Shown in pieces: positions 1 through 11,563 of a DNA stretch of 64,000 nucleotides. Origin of the DNA: Hofstenia miamia (taxonomy: Eukaryota; Xenacoelomorpha; Acoela; Hofsteniidae); the NCBI GenBank assembly GCA_900660155.1, contig CABFPE010000082.1, positions 201,976 to 265,975 of the forward strand. Direction: 5' to 3'. Position numbers and translations under genes: made by a program. Numbering within the stretch: position 1 is the first letter of the stretch; each line of letters starts with the position of its first letter. Below the pieces are notes generated by a model. That model was not told the DNA's origin. It searched no databases and worked only from the letters and a program-made list of their open reading frames with translations.

Positions 1-775
1 CAATAAAACAATCTGATCATGTTACATATCTAGGTGTCGATATTGACAAAGATTTAAAATTCGATAAATTTCTCCAAACAAAATTACAAAAATTGCTTCT
101 GGCATTAGATAATTATACCACCTCAGAAATTTTGGACCAGATTATCACGTTCAATTATTACATGTCTTTTGTTTATCGCAATTACATTATTATTCATCTT
201 TATCTATAAATTTTAATACAAAAAGCCGCTATTTATTATCAAAAACTTTTAATTGGTCACTAAAAACATTAAATTTTGCAATTAAGCATGATCATGTTAG
301 TGAATACAGACGAAAGTATAATATATTATCCATGCAGCTTCAATTTTATTTAAGTATAAATATGGCCGACAATCAATTTCTTTTCTTGATAATTACTTAA
401 AAGTAATTCTTCGATCACATAAGTTTATTTGTAGCAGTATTTCCTATCCTAGTTTTCACCGAGCAGCCTCTAATATTTGGAATGATTTAGAAAATGAGAT
501 AAGAATAGAAAAAAATTTAGAAAATTACAAAAAATTTAGAAAAAAATTAAAAATCGTACTTTTACACCGACAAAATACAATCGGAGACACAAACATGCTA
601 AACACATTTACAGGTTTTTTACACTGAGCTCACCACACACATAGACACACATACATTTATTCTATATATATATATATTATTATTATTTTGTAAATACATT
701 TATTTGTAGTTTGTAGCTTTTTTACTGTCATTTATTTACTGCAATAAATTTGCTTTAACTCTCTTATTATTATTT
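1..775 (+). mobile_element. LINE 3' remnant with (TTA)n tail
   Basis: The 5' end runs out of the window. The first 110 bases encode HVTYLGVDIDKDLKFDKFL, the block after the reverse-transcriptase catalytic motif in Jockey/CR1-like LINEs. The C-terminal stretch at 420-560 includes FHRAASNIWNDLENEIR, like the LINE xxWNxLPxxI block. The end reads gcaataaatttgctttaac then ctcttattattattt, the same layout as the other LINE 3' ends here (AATAAA, TTCT, simple repeat). Frames are broken. Confidence 0.7.
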
Positions 776-1318
776 CTTACTTCGCACAGCTTCATGCTGG
801 TATCCCTCTCAGTTCGGGAACTCACCAATTCCCAGGGAGTCTTCTGTGCTACTGCTCCTCCCCACTTTGGTACTTCCAACTCCTCCAAGTATATTTTGTG
901 TTTCTTACTCGCTACTCCTATTGCTCCTACAACTGCTACTTCCACAGCCTTTCTATTTCCTCTGCCAACTCTCTATACTTGTCTATCTTCTCTTTCTCCT
1001 TGCCTTTTGCATTTCTGTCTTTTGGTACTGCTATGTCTATCACTGTTCCCAATCTTTGCCTCCGTGCTTCTATCACCTTGCTTGTCTGTTTGTTGAAGTC
1101 CCACAGTATCTTAACCTTCTCATTATCTATGGCTTCCTGCGGCTTGTGCTCATACCACTTGTCTCCTGCTTCCAACTCATACTGCCTGCACAAACTCCAG
1201 TGTACCATTCGTCCCACCTTGTCATGCCTGAACTTATACTGATTCTGTGCCAATTTCTCACACCCTGCTATCAGATGATCTTCTGTCTCACACTCTTTCT
1301 TACATAGCCTCTGTAGAT
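736..1318 (-). mobile_element. Second LINE C-terminal remnant, opposite orientation
   Basis: Minus-strand coding 936-1318 includes CKKECETEDHLIAGCEKLAQ, RHDKVGRMVHWSLC, DKWYEHKPQEAI and KEKEKIDKYRELAEEIERLW. This is the zinc-finger plus C-terminal (endonuclease-like) end seen in a non-LTR retrotransposon group common in cnidarians, tunicates and fish. It continues in another frame at 736-945 (VGAIGVASKKHKIYLEELEV), implying at least one frameshift. Only the last part of the element remains. Its 3' end meets the (TTA)n tail of the plus-strand LINE. Confidence 0.75.
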
Positions 1319-1709
1319 AAGCCGCACCCCGAGTTTGGGAGATTTTTAGGAAAAAAAGTTTTTTGAGCAAAATAAAAATCCACAAGCAATTAATCAATGA
1401 AACATATTTATTTACATCATTCAGATATTTCTTACAACTTTGAAGTAAAATTTTATGTCCGATACGTATCTTCAATAATTACTAAGAGTTCATTTTAGTT
1501 CTAAATTAACAATAAATTCTAATACTTTAATATTGTTTTATTTTTAATAAATTAATTGTTTGTCTTTTAAACAAGGATATAACTTTACTTCAGTGTACTT
1601 TAGTTTACAATATATGTGCAAATTAGGTATCTTCGCGAGATGTTTTTCAAGTGTTTCCGTAGATTTTTCGTGGAAAAAGGTGCGGTTTATACACGGGTTA
1701 ATACGGTAT
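1318..1709. mobile_element. Short inverted-repeat element
   Basis: ATAAGCCGCACC at 1317-1328 is mirrored by GGTGCGGTTTAT at 1679-1690 (11 of 12). The right flank continues acacgggttaatacggta, part of an end sequence familiar from many animal genomes (cgtattaacccgtg). The left flank is cut off at the LINE junction. No coding content. Confidence 0.5.
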
Positions 1710-1774
1710 TCCTTGAGAATCCTTTGAAAAACACGACCGGTATTTATTTCAGTGTCATGGAAAATATATAATGG

Positions 1775-1805
<31 letters not shown>

Positions 1806-4515
1806 TTTCGATTTTTGTATGTCTGACCCTCTCAAAAATTTTTTACTCACATTTCTGATAATGTGTTATATTTTTAGAGGTTGCGCAATGCTGTGAAAGT
1901 TGACCTAATAAGTCTTAATACATGACATAGGAAATAATGTATCAGTTCAATAGTCACAAAAACAGAATGGCTGTTTTATTTTTCTGGGTTTTTCTACAAT
2001 CCTTAAAGTATAATGCGAGTTATTCTTCATTATTGAGCTATACAATTGCTTAATTTGCTGTATCAAACACACAATATGTTAGCTGCTGTTAATGAGCCTA
2101 TAACTGCTTGAATGGTTTTGAAGTTTTCACTTTCACTCCAGTCTTGTGGATAGCTTTCACGAAAGCTATCAAATGCACTCCCTCCTAAACTACCTTCTAC
2201 TACTTGGGGTTGTGAAAACAGCAAACACTTTGCCTTATTGTTTATCCTATCCGCCTGAGATCATTTCAGTGTTTTATCTCTTTCAATATCCTTTGAAATT
2301 TTCAGAATTTTGACCGTTGTGCAAGCTCAGAAAAATCACTTCCTCTGAAAGATGCAACAAATTGCGTAAATTCTTGCACAATCTAGCTACTTGGATTCAG
2401 GATAAGAATAAAGCAAATGATGTAGTTTCAAATCGCGTCTAGCTGTCTGTGTAGCAAGTCAGCCTTTTCTAAAACAGTTGTCGATATCTTTTAATTCGTT
2501 CACCTCCGCCGGTTCAAGGTTGAACTGAAATCGAAATAGCTAAATTTAAGATTTGGATTTGGATTTCAGCATCCATCATGCTTGGTGCATGAGATAGAGC
2601 CAGGTGTTCTAAGTTTCTTGGCATGAGGTGATTGGCCCCCAAAAATCAACTTCTGATTTATGATCTTTATGTTGCTATTCAAAGATGTTGACTTATTGGT
2701 TAATATTTATTTATTTTTTAAAATCTGGACATATAAGGTGAGACACACTAAAAAAATGTCGAAATTCAGTTTCACCATAAATTCTTGTTAAACAATTTTT
2801 ACTGAAAAATATACTATTTGCTAAAAAAGTGAGTTTTGTAAGTCAAAATCGGCAGCTTCCTAATGTCGTTAATGAATTGGATATTTTATACAGCGGTTTT
2901 AAGGTATTTTAACATTAACTCGTACAGGGTAAAGTTCTTTCTATACCAGTAAGCACAAGGCTATCGTAACGAAATCTTTCAATTCTTTTAATTGCCAGAG
3001 ACTACGCTAAAATGACTTCGTTATTTGAAGCATCAAACGCTACTAACATGATTCTAGAACGCCATGATAACGTCAATGAAAACATTCATACAAAAAGGCA
3101 TTTAAGAAAACAGTCAAGTTTTTGCCTTAACTAAATTTGATATTACTTTATGTACATTGGAAAGGGAAACATGGTGGAATGTCCCCACCAAAATTGTAGA
3201 CGGGTCAAAATTTTCGCCCCGCAGCCCGGCCCGCATTTTTTATTTTTGATACGTGACCCTCAATTTATTCGTTTTTTACTCGTGACTCACAATTTTCTCA
3301 TGCAGCTGGTTTGAGATGTTGGTAATTTTTATCCAACAAATGCTGCTCGAATAACGAAAATGCTGTGAGCAATGATTGTCACGTTTGTGTAAACGTTTTC
3401 ATGTTCATTAGGGTGATTCAGAATAAGTCGACTTTTGAAATGTTCATGGGCGGCTATCCTTACAAAACCTTCCATTCACTATAAAAACACCCTGTGTAAA
3501 ATATTTTAAACAATATTAATGTTTAGGAGTTCCTCAAGGCCCCTAAAGTATTTATTTTTTGAAAAAAAATTGCTATAGCTTGGAAATCCTTCATGTCAAC
3601 ATATGGCTGCTAGGTTCATTTTCATAATCATGATGGGCACCATCACTTGATAAAGTTAAACATATAAAACAACATTTTATTGGGATCTGTTTTCTTAATT
3701 ATATATCTACATGTTGAAGGAATATACCTAAGTTTTTTGCATGCAAGTTACATAGTTCCTCTATTGACATGAATCAATTCGATAGGGAATGAACTAATAT
3801 ACACCAGTGGTTCACAATAATTTTTGATACATTCCTCTTTTTGACATTTTGGAAAACCCTAACATTTGTTTTTAACAGCCCTGACCCTTAATGATGACAC
3901 AATCAATTTAATTGTATAAATTTATCGATATCTATCTGATTATTGACTATTTTAAATACATGTTGCAACAAAACTTGTCAAGTTCTTGTTAAAATGAAAT
4001 TTTTTCAAATCCCCTGGCACGCGCTCCGCTCTAAAATATTATTCCTCCCTGATAATTTTTAGGTGAAGTCAGAAAAAATTAGGATTGATACTGCTAGTAC
4101 ACGACTTGTTTCTGTATATTTTTGTAGTCGTGTGACTGTTACATATGACTGACTAGCTGCTTATTTAAAAATATGTCAATATATACACTACTTTAATAAA
4201 TATGAATTGGGCTCCCACCTTTGAAATTAACTTTCATTCCTCCCCCTGTAAGGAATTACATATTAAAACATAATATAAAGTTAAACACAACCACAAAGTG
4301 AAAAATCTTCCTCTGAACTTAGGAAATTTAAAATTTAAGAACTATGGTAAAGTAAGGTTTAAACAGGTTTTATAGTAATGTGCAACTCAATGTCCAGTTA
4401 ATGTGCTCTTAGGATGTTCTCAAAACTTCTTGCCGTGCTGAGAAACAGCTTTTCATTAAACACCCTGAAAAACTTTGCACTACTGCAACGCTTCGTTCCA
4501 TATGGTCATTTGTAG
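1710..4515. other. Intergenic, repeat scraps, no gene seen
   Basis: Contains (AT)n at 1775-1800. A 3168-3187 string (catggtggaatgtcccc) inversely matches the TIR element at 20325-20498. A 3884-3995 segment is shared with 63735-63835, beside a hAT-like ccagtggttcacaa at 3803. No convincing exon. Confidence 0.5.
3884..3995 (+). repeat. Dispersed repeat shared with 63735-63835
   Basis: Both copies read ctgacc, tta..aatgatgac, caatcaa.ttaattg.ataaat, a (tatcta)n-like run, gactat.ttaaat and tgttgca or attgca in the same order. Identity is about 75-80% by eye. Here it is not clearly bounded. Confidence 0.6.
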
Positions 4516-4518
4516 CAG

Positions 4519-4830
4519 CTAATGATTTTTTCCCACATGAACTGCTGGAGGTGAAGAATGTAACATGAAATGTTTAGTTTGTGGAAGAAAAATATGTGTT
4601 GACAAATACTGGTAAGTTCTTACTCTTAATACTGTACAATGGTAAAGAGGCTTACCTTGCTGCAGTCTCATTTTTCTTTTCTTGTAGAAATACTTTTCCA
4701 TCTGATCTTTAGTGCTTGGTATGACATCATCAAAAAGCAAACCATCTACTAACTCTTCCAAATTGTGCCATAAATGGCGAGCAATCTTTCTGTTATCACT
4801 CCATAAATTGCAATTTGATTTTTGCATAAT
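4519..4830 (-). CDS. Possible exon of unknown protein
   Basis: Minus-strand frame with ARHLWHNLEELVDGLLFDDV and KDQMEKYFYKKRKMRLQQ, ending at a strong donor (CAAG|GTAAGC; GT at about 4655). A possible acceptor is ...gataacag just before AAAGATTGCTCGCC. Composition looks coding, but I do not recognise the family. It could be a real exon of a minus-strand gene lying mainly outside what I can trace, or a decayed fragment. Confidence 0.3.
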   Translation of the reverse strand: MMQKSNCNLWSDNRKIARHLWHNLEELVDGLLFDDVIPSTKDQMEKYFYKKRKMRLQQGKPLYHCTVLRVRTYQYLSTHIFLPQTKHFMLHSSPPAVHVGKNH

Positions 4831-4955
4831 CCATTAAACTCATTAGAAAGAACAAGTGAATTTCACAGGCTTCATATAAATACGTGAAAAAAATACACAC
4901 AAATTTTGAAATGCGTTCCTTTCACTGCAAGTTAGATGAAACTGACTACAAACCA

Positions 4956-5695
4956 TCAGCAATTTGAAAGAGTTGATTGTCTTAGACATTCATCGTGCGT
5001 GATGGTTATCTCCAGAGGTTCGAAAGCTGATTTCACGAGATAATGATCCTCCAAGAAAGCAATTAACTGCATGAGCTCTCTATGCTCATCCCGTCTATGG
5101 TTGTTATGAGGCAATATGTAAACGAGATAGGCTTTGCTCGAACGACCCTTGTACATGTGTTGATAGTCCTTGGCAATTTCTAATGTGGTCGTGCAAATTG
5201 CGACTACCAATACATTTATTTGCATTATTGTATGTTGTGTAAGTTGCATAACACTTTTTGCACGAGTATGAGGTAAATTTACTAATGACGACAGGAGGGC
5301 CATCTTCTTTTTACAGCATGCCATCCAAAGTGTTTCCATACTTCAGATTTATTATTTGATTTTAAAAGAATCAGGTTGTGTGATTTGAGATTCTGCTTAA
5401 TTTTATCAGATGTGTACGACAAAAAGTTGTTAGACATGCTAATGCAGAATGCGTAATAAGGGAAATAAGGGAAGGAATTTCGGTAATGAACCTTTGTGGA
5501 ATTTACTCCTGTGCAAATTTGACGTAATGTGGCCGCTTGATTGGATTCAAATTCCAGGTGTCTTGTCATGTTTCCCTTTACGCCGTTATGGCATATTAGT
5601 CGTAATAACGCTTGCATAATAGCCACTAGGCACTTGTTTACTTTGTGAAGAATGCATAAATTTTCCAGTTTTATTGTAAAGTGTGTATAGATCAA
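4956..5695 (-). pseudogene. Unidentified coding stretch, two overlapping frames
   Basis: Minus-strand open frames of 137 and 127 codons overlap at 5282-5339 in different frames. The downstream one has TLEIAKDYQHMYKGRSSKAY and LMQLIAFLEDHYLVKSAFEP; the upstream one has YAFCISMSNNFLSYTSDKI. The amino-acid composition looks like protein rather than chance, but I recognise no family. It lies beside the piggyBac relic and upstream, on the same strand, of further unnamed fragments. Confidence 0.3.
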
Positions 5696-5957
5696 AACGT
5701 TTTAATTATAGCTGACCCGTTACCTGCAGAAGTTTTTCTATGTGTCCTCACCCCGTTAGGTTTCAAAATTGATGTTGATTGGTTAAACCAAATTATTTTC
5801 GGTACAAAAACCGCTGTACCTATAAGCATAAAAATTTTTACATTCATAAATAAATATCATGGTCAATTTTTTTAACCTTTTAACTACCACATAAAGTTGT
5901 TGAGTTAGTTACCAATGAGGTACTCAAGTACCCCAGATAATATATTTCAAATAGCAA

Positions 5958-6702
5958 AAGAATTACAAACTAGATTATACTGATAACGCATGAGATTGAA
6001 AGCATTGAAAACAACGTTTTTTATGTGCCTGGGACATTTGGGACAACTAAAATTTTCACATTCGTCAGGGGTTGTGACATCATTTTTCCTTGGGCAATCT
6101 ATTCATCGACGTTTTTTGCGCCCATTATACATGAAATTGGTAGTAGATATTGAAAAAGGTCCAAAGTTTTTAGCAGGATGTTTTTGTTTTGCAATACCAA
6201 TCAGCTCTATTGTTAGTTCTTCAATTAATAGTCTTCGTCTGTGAGATTTGCTATTGTTGTAATTCGGTTGCATATTCAAAAAACACACTAGAGCATTGTA
6301 TGAAGCAACAGCCAAAGGGTTAAAGAACAAAGCAAGGGGCCACCTGTGTATAAAAATCGGGGATAACTGATGGTTTTCTATGTTCTTCCTGTCAAGTTTC
6401 TGCACTGTAATGCAAAGAAGAGATCAATGTGGCCTTGGAATATAATAGACTATAGTGATATATTTTTGATGTCCGAAAATCGATTGAAATTTGCTTCTCC
6501 TGCCATGATGTTGAAATTCTAAAGGAAGAAATAATGACTTATTTCGCAACATAGGTAAATTTTCTAGCTAAGAGAGATCTCACAAGTTGAAGACTGGAAA
6601 AACGTTATCACTAGTGACGTTTCTTGCAGTACCAAAGTATGGTTCGATAAGTTGCAACACAACACGTTCATCTTGACCAATTTCAGGGTTCCTGCCAGCT
6701 TG

Positions 6703-6706
<4 letters not shown>
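5958..6706 (-). pseudogene. Decayed piggyBac-type transposase
   Basis: Minus-strand remnants read in piggyBac order from high to low coordinates. At about 6705-6600 are ERVVLQLIEPYFGTARNVTSDN (family: GTGRNVTTDNFF) with the second catalytic-region Asp context. Then comes a stretch like LPLEF...FGHQKYITIVYYIP. At 6355-6220 is HRWPLALFFNPLAVASYNAL followed by RRRLLIEELTIELI. At 6090-6000 is the C-terminal Cys-rich zinc finger CPRKNDVTT...ECENFSCPKCPRHI. Several stops and frame changes interrupt it, so it is dead. The 5' half is not visible; an (AT)n tract at 6707-6743 marks where recognisable sequence ends. Confidence 0.8.
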
Positions 6707-6743
<37 letters not shown>

Positions 6744-6744
<1 letters not shown>

Positions 6745-7760
6745 CAAAGGAAATAATGCGAATCTGGACTGTTTCCCAACTTTCTTTTAATGGAGCTATT
6801 TCTTTCTTCCGTTTCTCTGCATTGCATAAAGGTGTTCAATCAACAAACCAAGAGGATGGTACAAAGTAACAGACCTTTATCAATGAATTCTGCAATTGTA
6901 CACAAAGACATCTGAAAATTGAATAAAACTATTTATACGATAATTGCTGAATCGCTATATATCAAAAAAAGAAATATAAGTAGTTTAAAAATGATTTTTT
7001 CAACAAACGCTACAAAAATAGGTAAACTACAAATTTTTTATTAAAGGGTAGTAATTGCGTTTATGTAAAGGAGTTGAGTTTGTAAAAAGCAATGATAAAT
7101 AAACTAGTTTTGGAAATTCTTACATGGATGGTTTCCTTCAAGAACTCTTCGTTTCATCAGAAAAACGTCATTTTCAAAGGAAAGCACCTAAAATTCTCTA
7201 ACCTCCCATATATTTTGGAAAACTTAGGAAAATGAGAAATGAAGTATACAACTTGCGTATCGTTACCATATAACATAGACATGCTATCATTATACATTTA
7301 AGGTTGCTTTCTGCAAGCTCACGGTCTTTCGGAATTCCACACAACAGTCGTAATCCAAATTATAGGCAACAAAATTGTTTATAAAGTAGATCTGGAAACT
7401 CTTTAACGGTTAGCACAATAGGATCGATATAGAATTAAAACAATCGAATTTTTGAAACCTTCATCATCTTGACATATTTTAGATGACGAAGTTCTCTAGG
7501 GAAGTCTAAAAATGAGTATTACTTAACTATTTACAATAATGTATGATTAACTATACAAGTATCAAAATGCAGAATTATTCTAACAAATGTAGCATAAATG
7601 AAAATAGAAATTAAATTATCAATGTTATTTATTACATTCTGTTGAAATAAGAAAGGCAATCTGTAAATTCAACATAATGAATTTGTCATATACAATTTAG
7701 TGATGTTGTACTTCATGTTTAAAAACTGCTATACTTAAGAATATACCTGATGGTATAGAT
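6744..7760. other. No gene seen
   Basis: AT-rich sequence beyond the piggyBac relic. Neither a coding pattern nor a repeat I can name. Confidence 0.5.
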
Positions 7761-8399
7761 TCACGATTCAATTATTCGAGAAGAACACTCCAATTATTCG
7801 AGTAGGCTGACAGTAAACTAGATCACCTTGCGACCACAGTAATAGATGCATATAACCTTGGGGAAACTGTTCAACCAAATCAATTGGTAGATCTAATAAA
7901 GGTGAACATTCAATTATGCTAATCAGTTCTTGGAATGCTAATTTCAAGATAGACAACGCTATTGTTAATTTCGTTAACTTTAACATTGCGGTATTCTCAA
8001 GCATAATAATCACCACATTGCTTAGACTGGCGAACATAAGCTCAAACAGGTACATCCAACCCAAAATATCAGATTTTTATTTTATAGATATTTTAGCTGA
8101 TATTGGTGGATTAGAAGATTATCAATAGGGGGTTTTCCATTTCGCCAAAATAAATTTTAGTGGCATGCTTCTTTACCCAAACGATCTAGACGTTGATTTA
8201 TACAATGATAATGCGTCAATTTTAAAATTTTTATTATAAAATTTCTGTAAAATCTATATCTTCAGCAATATCTCATTCAATATTTTCCTTAATTTCAAAA
8301 TAGATAAAATCCCCATTCGAATAAGGAACAATATCAAGGTTTGTAGCAGTTTTTAGTACAGTTTTAGCATTTGCAGGATGTTCGGGATGACATTGAGAG

Positions 8400-9360
8400 T
8401 AAATAATTCAAGGCCAAATGTGAAATATTAAACCCTACAAGTCCACTTTGCGATGCAATTTAGAAGTTCTGGATGACAATCTATATATTTATAATTTAAT
8501 TTAAGCATTCTATACAAGCTTCTGAAATATACATAAAGAGTATATGTATTGGCTAAAGGTGTTAGTTGTTAACGTTATATTTTCAATAGATTAGAAGAAC
8601 AATTAAAATACAATAATACAAAAGGAAGAGATCTTATTATTCAGCTAAATGTAAATTGAAAATTCCTTTTTTGACCTTCATATTCATACAAAATAGTATA
8701 TTAAATTTAATTTTGGATAGTTATGAAACGCCGATATTCTTATTGCTTTAATTTTAATAGTAAATTCAATTATTTATACTTCTAATTGGTGTCGCGTGTC
8801 GGCCACAAATCGCGAAAGTAAAATTGGTTACAAGAAAAAAATGCGTAAAAAGCTGCATTGTTTATAAATTAATGTATATTAATGCACATAATTTTATGAA
8901 TTTAAGTTTTAATATTAATAAATGAATGATTAATTAATTTAATGAACCAACATTTTGTTTGCAATGAGAAACTCTAATTACACAACAATCGACTAATAAT
9001 ACCATTCCTCTCCTAGCAGCGAAACTTGACAGGTTTACATATAGCTGAATGCTAAGAAAATACAAAAATTCTGGTGCTCGATGGTCACAAGAGGCGCTGA
9101 CGTCAGGAAATTTAGTCCGGTTTCAAAAATTCGAATAATATATGTTCCCATAACAGAATGGCGCTGAAATTTGGCAGTGTCGTAGGTAACATATAGTTAT
9201 CTTCTAAGATATCAATTGTATACCCAATTAATATGTGATATATAAGCAAACCTTTGTAGAAGAAATGATTGATCGCAAGATGAAATTTATAAAATGGGTT
9301 TTTGGAATTATAAATATAAGCAAGGACGTTAATATACGTTTATATATTAACGTCTTTGAT
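8400..9360. other. No gene seen
   Basis: AT-rich. A short palindromic stretch (acgttaatatacgtttatatattaacgt, 9325-9353) is the only structure noticed. Confidence 0.45.
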
Positions 9361-9441
9361 ATAAGACAGTTCCAAATTAATCGCAAATTAAATGTATCGT
9401 AATTTTATTAGAATATTAAAATTACCTTCAACTTATCAAAC
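9361..9441 (+). repeat. Direct repeat, copy 1
   Basis: ataagacagttccaaatta through cttcaacttatcaa. It matches 10285-10367 at roughly 75-80% by eye, same orientation, 924 bp apart. The pair brackets two of the unidentified minus-strand fragments. Confidence 0.55.
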
Positions 9442-10284
9442 TCTTTAAAAATAATATGTATATAAAGTAATCATCACACTCTCCCACCACAAGAGCCCCC
9501 ATACTATCTTTGTTGACATCACTAATGTTCAGGGGTCTTCCACCTTCGAGTAATACCACTGTGGGGAAAGGTCTTCCCATAATTCCAGAATTGCTATATT
9601 TGGGTAACAGTTTGTTAACAGACGACATGAACTTTAACTATAACTTTGTCTTCAACATTTAGATTAAATTCATTTCATGTTTTTTGTAGCAAATCTGAAA
9701 TACGTGGTTTTATCCTTTTTGTAAAAGAGATGTTCCCAATGTATCACGTACCATACGATTAATGTTGTATACATAGGCTTATCATCACTTATCATCAGGT
9801 AATATTTAAATAAATGCCGTCAATTCAGTCCGAGTAGATCGCTGATGTTTATACATCCATGCTTTATCAATAGCTCTGGCAAATGCGGGTAAACTATCCA
9901 CCATTCGTTGTTGTATATCAACATCACCTAAATTTAAATAATGTGTCTAATGCATTAATTGTTGTAATGAGGCTTCAACATCTGAAGGTTGTGCAGTAAC
10001 TAGGAAGAAAAATCGGTACTTGTATTAGCCGGTCGCTTTAGCCTGTACCAACACTTCTCTGCCAGCTCCAAGGCGGACCTGTATGTTGTATGCCCATCTT
10101 CCTTGGGCTCTATCAGAATCAAGATATCTTCTGAAGTAAATTGCGGAAGAATTCTAGTTTTTCATTTATACCTTTTTCATTATAATAAACTGATAATTGT
10201 CTTTTCCATACTGAAAAAATTCTTGTGTCTACTGACAGAATTGGTATATTAGACATGAGATTTGCTGAGTGTCTCAATATAAAT

Positions 10285-10367
10285 ATAAGACAATTCCAAA
10301 TTATACACAAATTTTCATACATCGTAATTTTATTAAAATAGTAAACTTCTCTTCAACTTATCAACTT
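10285..10367 (+). repeat. Direct repeat, copy 2
   Basis: ataagacaattccaaatta through cttcaacttatcaa. Partner of 9361-9441. Too short and diverged to call an element end. Confidence 0.55.
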
Positions 10368-11563
10368 CTAGCCAAGCTAACATTGTTTAAATTTTTGCAA
10401 TATATGATAAAGCCTCTTACTTTATTTTATCATTGAAATTATACATAGAATTATTAACTTGTATTAATTTAATATTTTCGCTAAAATTTTTTTTTAATTT
10501 TTCCGATAAGCCTTTCGATGTAATTTTCCCGCTAAGCTTAACATATCTTATTAACAATAAAAAGTTTTCAATAAATCATAAAATGCCTTATGAACACTAC
10601 AATTTATTTCGTTTGTGTCCCAATCCAAAGCAAATCAACCACTCAAAGATTTTCCGTTTAAATATCCTAAAGCATCTTTAAATTCAGCTTTTGATGCTTT
10701 TCATAATTAACTAGTTGCTTCCTACTTTTCATATTAGACCCCAATCACTTTGAAAGCAACGGAGAATGCTGCTCGATTCTATGCAGTAAGACTATTGAAG
10801 TTTGAATAGCCTATGAAGAGTTCCTTAACATATATAATCAATCCGGTTTGAGTAGAATATGTCATACATGTTTGTGTCTTGAGGTTGTACAGTACCCTCC
10901 TGGCAACGCACTGCAACGGGCGTAACAGCAAAGGGTCGAAATTATCACTTGTTTTCTAAGAATGTTTTATTGGTATTAGGAAAAGCTGTAACAAATAAGT
11001 ATTTGTCGTAATCTTGGTTCTTCAACGTTTTAAAAAGAGCGGCATAAGTTACAATCAATTCCTGACTGAATTCTTTATAAGGCCAGTATAATAATCCAGC
11101 AACGCTTGGTGTGCTAATTCAGAATTTGACCTGAAATGTCTTCGTTTAAATGCTCAAATTTGCTACCATATTATATACATACCATATTTATATTCCAATG
11201 GATTACTATTTTACACTTTAAGCATGTTTTGTTGAGGCATTGTCGAATATAGACAACACTGAAACACCAATGCCTACATTCTTAATCAATTTAGGCATGT
11301 TAGAGCTAGAGAAAATAACTTGCAATTTATGTAAACACGTTTGGGAAGTAGGGATTTTTTTTACAATTGTTGATATAAATGCAATTGGTATTTAGTCATA
11401 AATAATTTTTAAAATTTATTTAAAAAGAATTAACCATGTATCTATGGCATGAGATCTAATGTGAGACCATATTTGTGGATAAATTTAACAAATGCTCAAA
11501 ATTATCGTATATCGTAAGTATTAAATCATTCTTTATATTTTAATTTTAGTTGTAATTGTTTAG

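Larger units (their letters stand above)
7768..11120 (-). pseudogene. Decayed block of unidentified coding fragments, possibly foreign or virus-like
   Basis: Five minus-strand stretches look like eroded protein. They lie at about 10855-11120 (FSQELIVTYAALFKTLKNQD), 9812-10135 (GRWAYNIQVRLGAGREVLVQ and RMVDSLPAFARAIDKAWMYK), 9440-9628 (NSGIMGRPFPTVVLLEGGRP), 8250-8400 (TVLKTATNLDIVPYSNGDFI) and 7768-8064 (LLDLPIDLVEQFPQGYMHLL). All are on one strand, in varied frames, and broken many times. I do not recognise the family. It may be a large ancient mobile or virus-derived insertion, or remains of a host gene. Treated as a fossil. Confidence 0.35.

Noticed and set aside
794-1307. Plus-strand open frames with Leu/Ser-rich peptides.
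   Set aside because: They are the reverse of the minus-strand LINE C-terminus at 736-1318.
4956-5339. Resemblance of SLVNLPHTRAKS and EIAKDYQHMY to the KICSTOR subunit KICS2.
   Set aside because: The two short matches occur in the wrong order and the rest does not align; treated as coincidence.
5990-6244. Plus-strand 84-codon open frame.
   Set aside because: Shadow of the piggyBac Cys-rich C-terminus on the other strand.
10433-10681. 82-codon open frame considered as the missing phosphatase N-terminal exon.
   Set aside because: It lacks the residues that precede VINAGK in the family and has no fitting donor.
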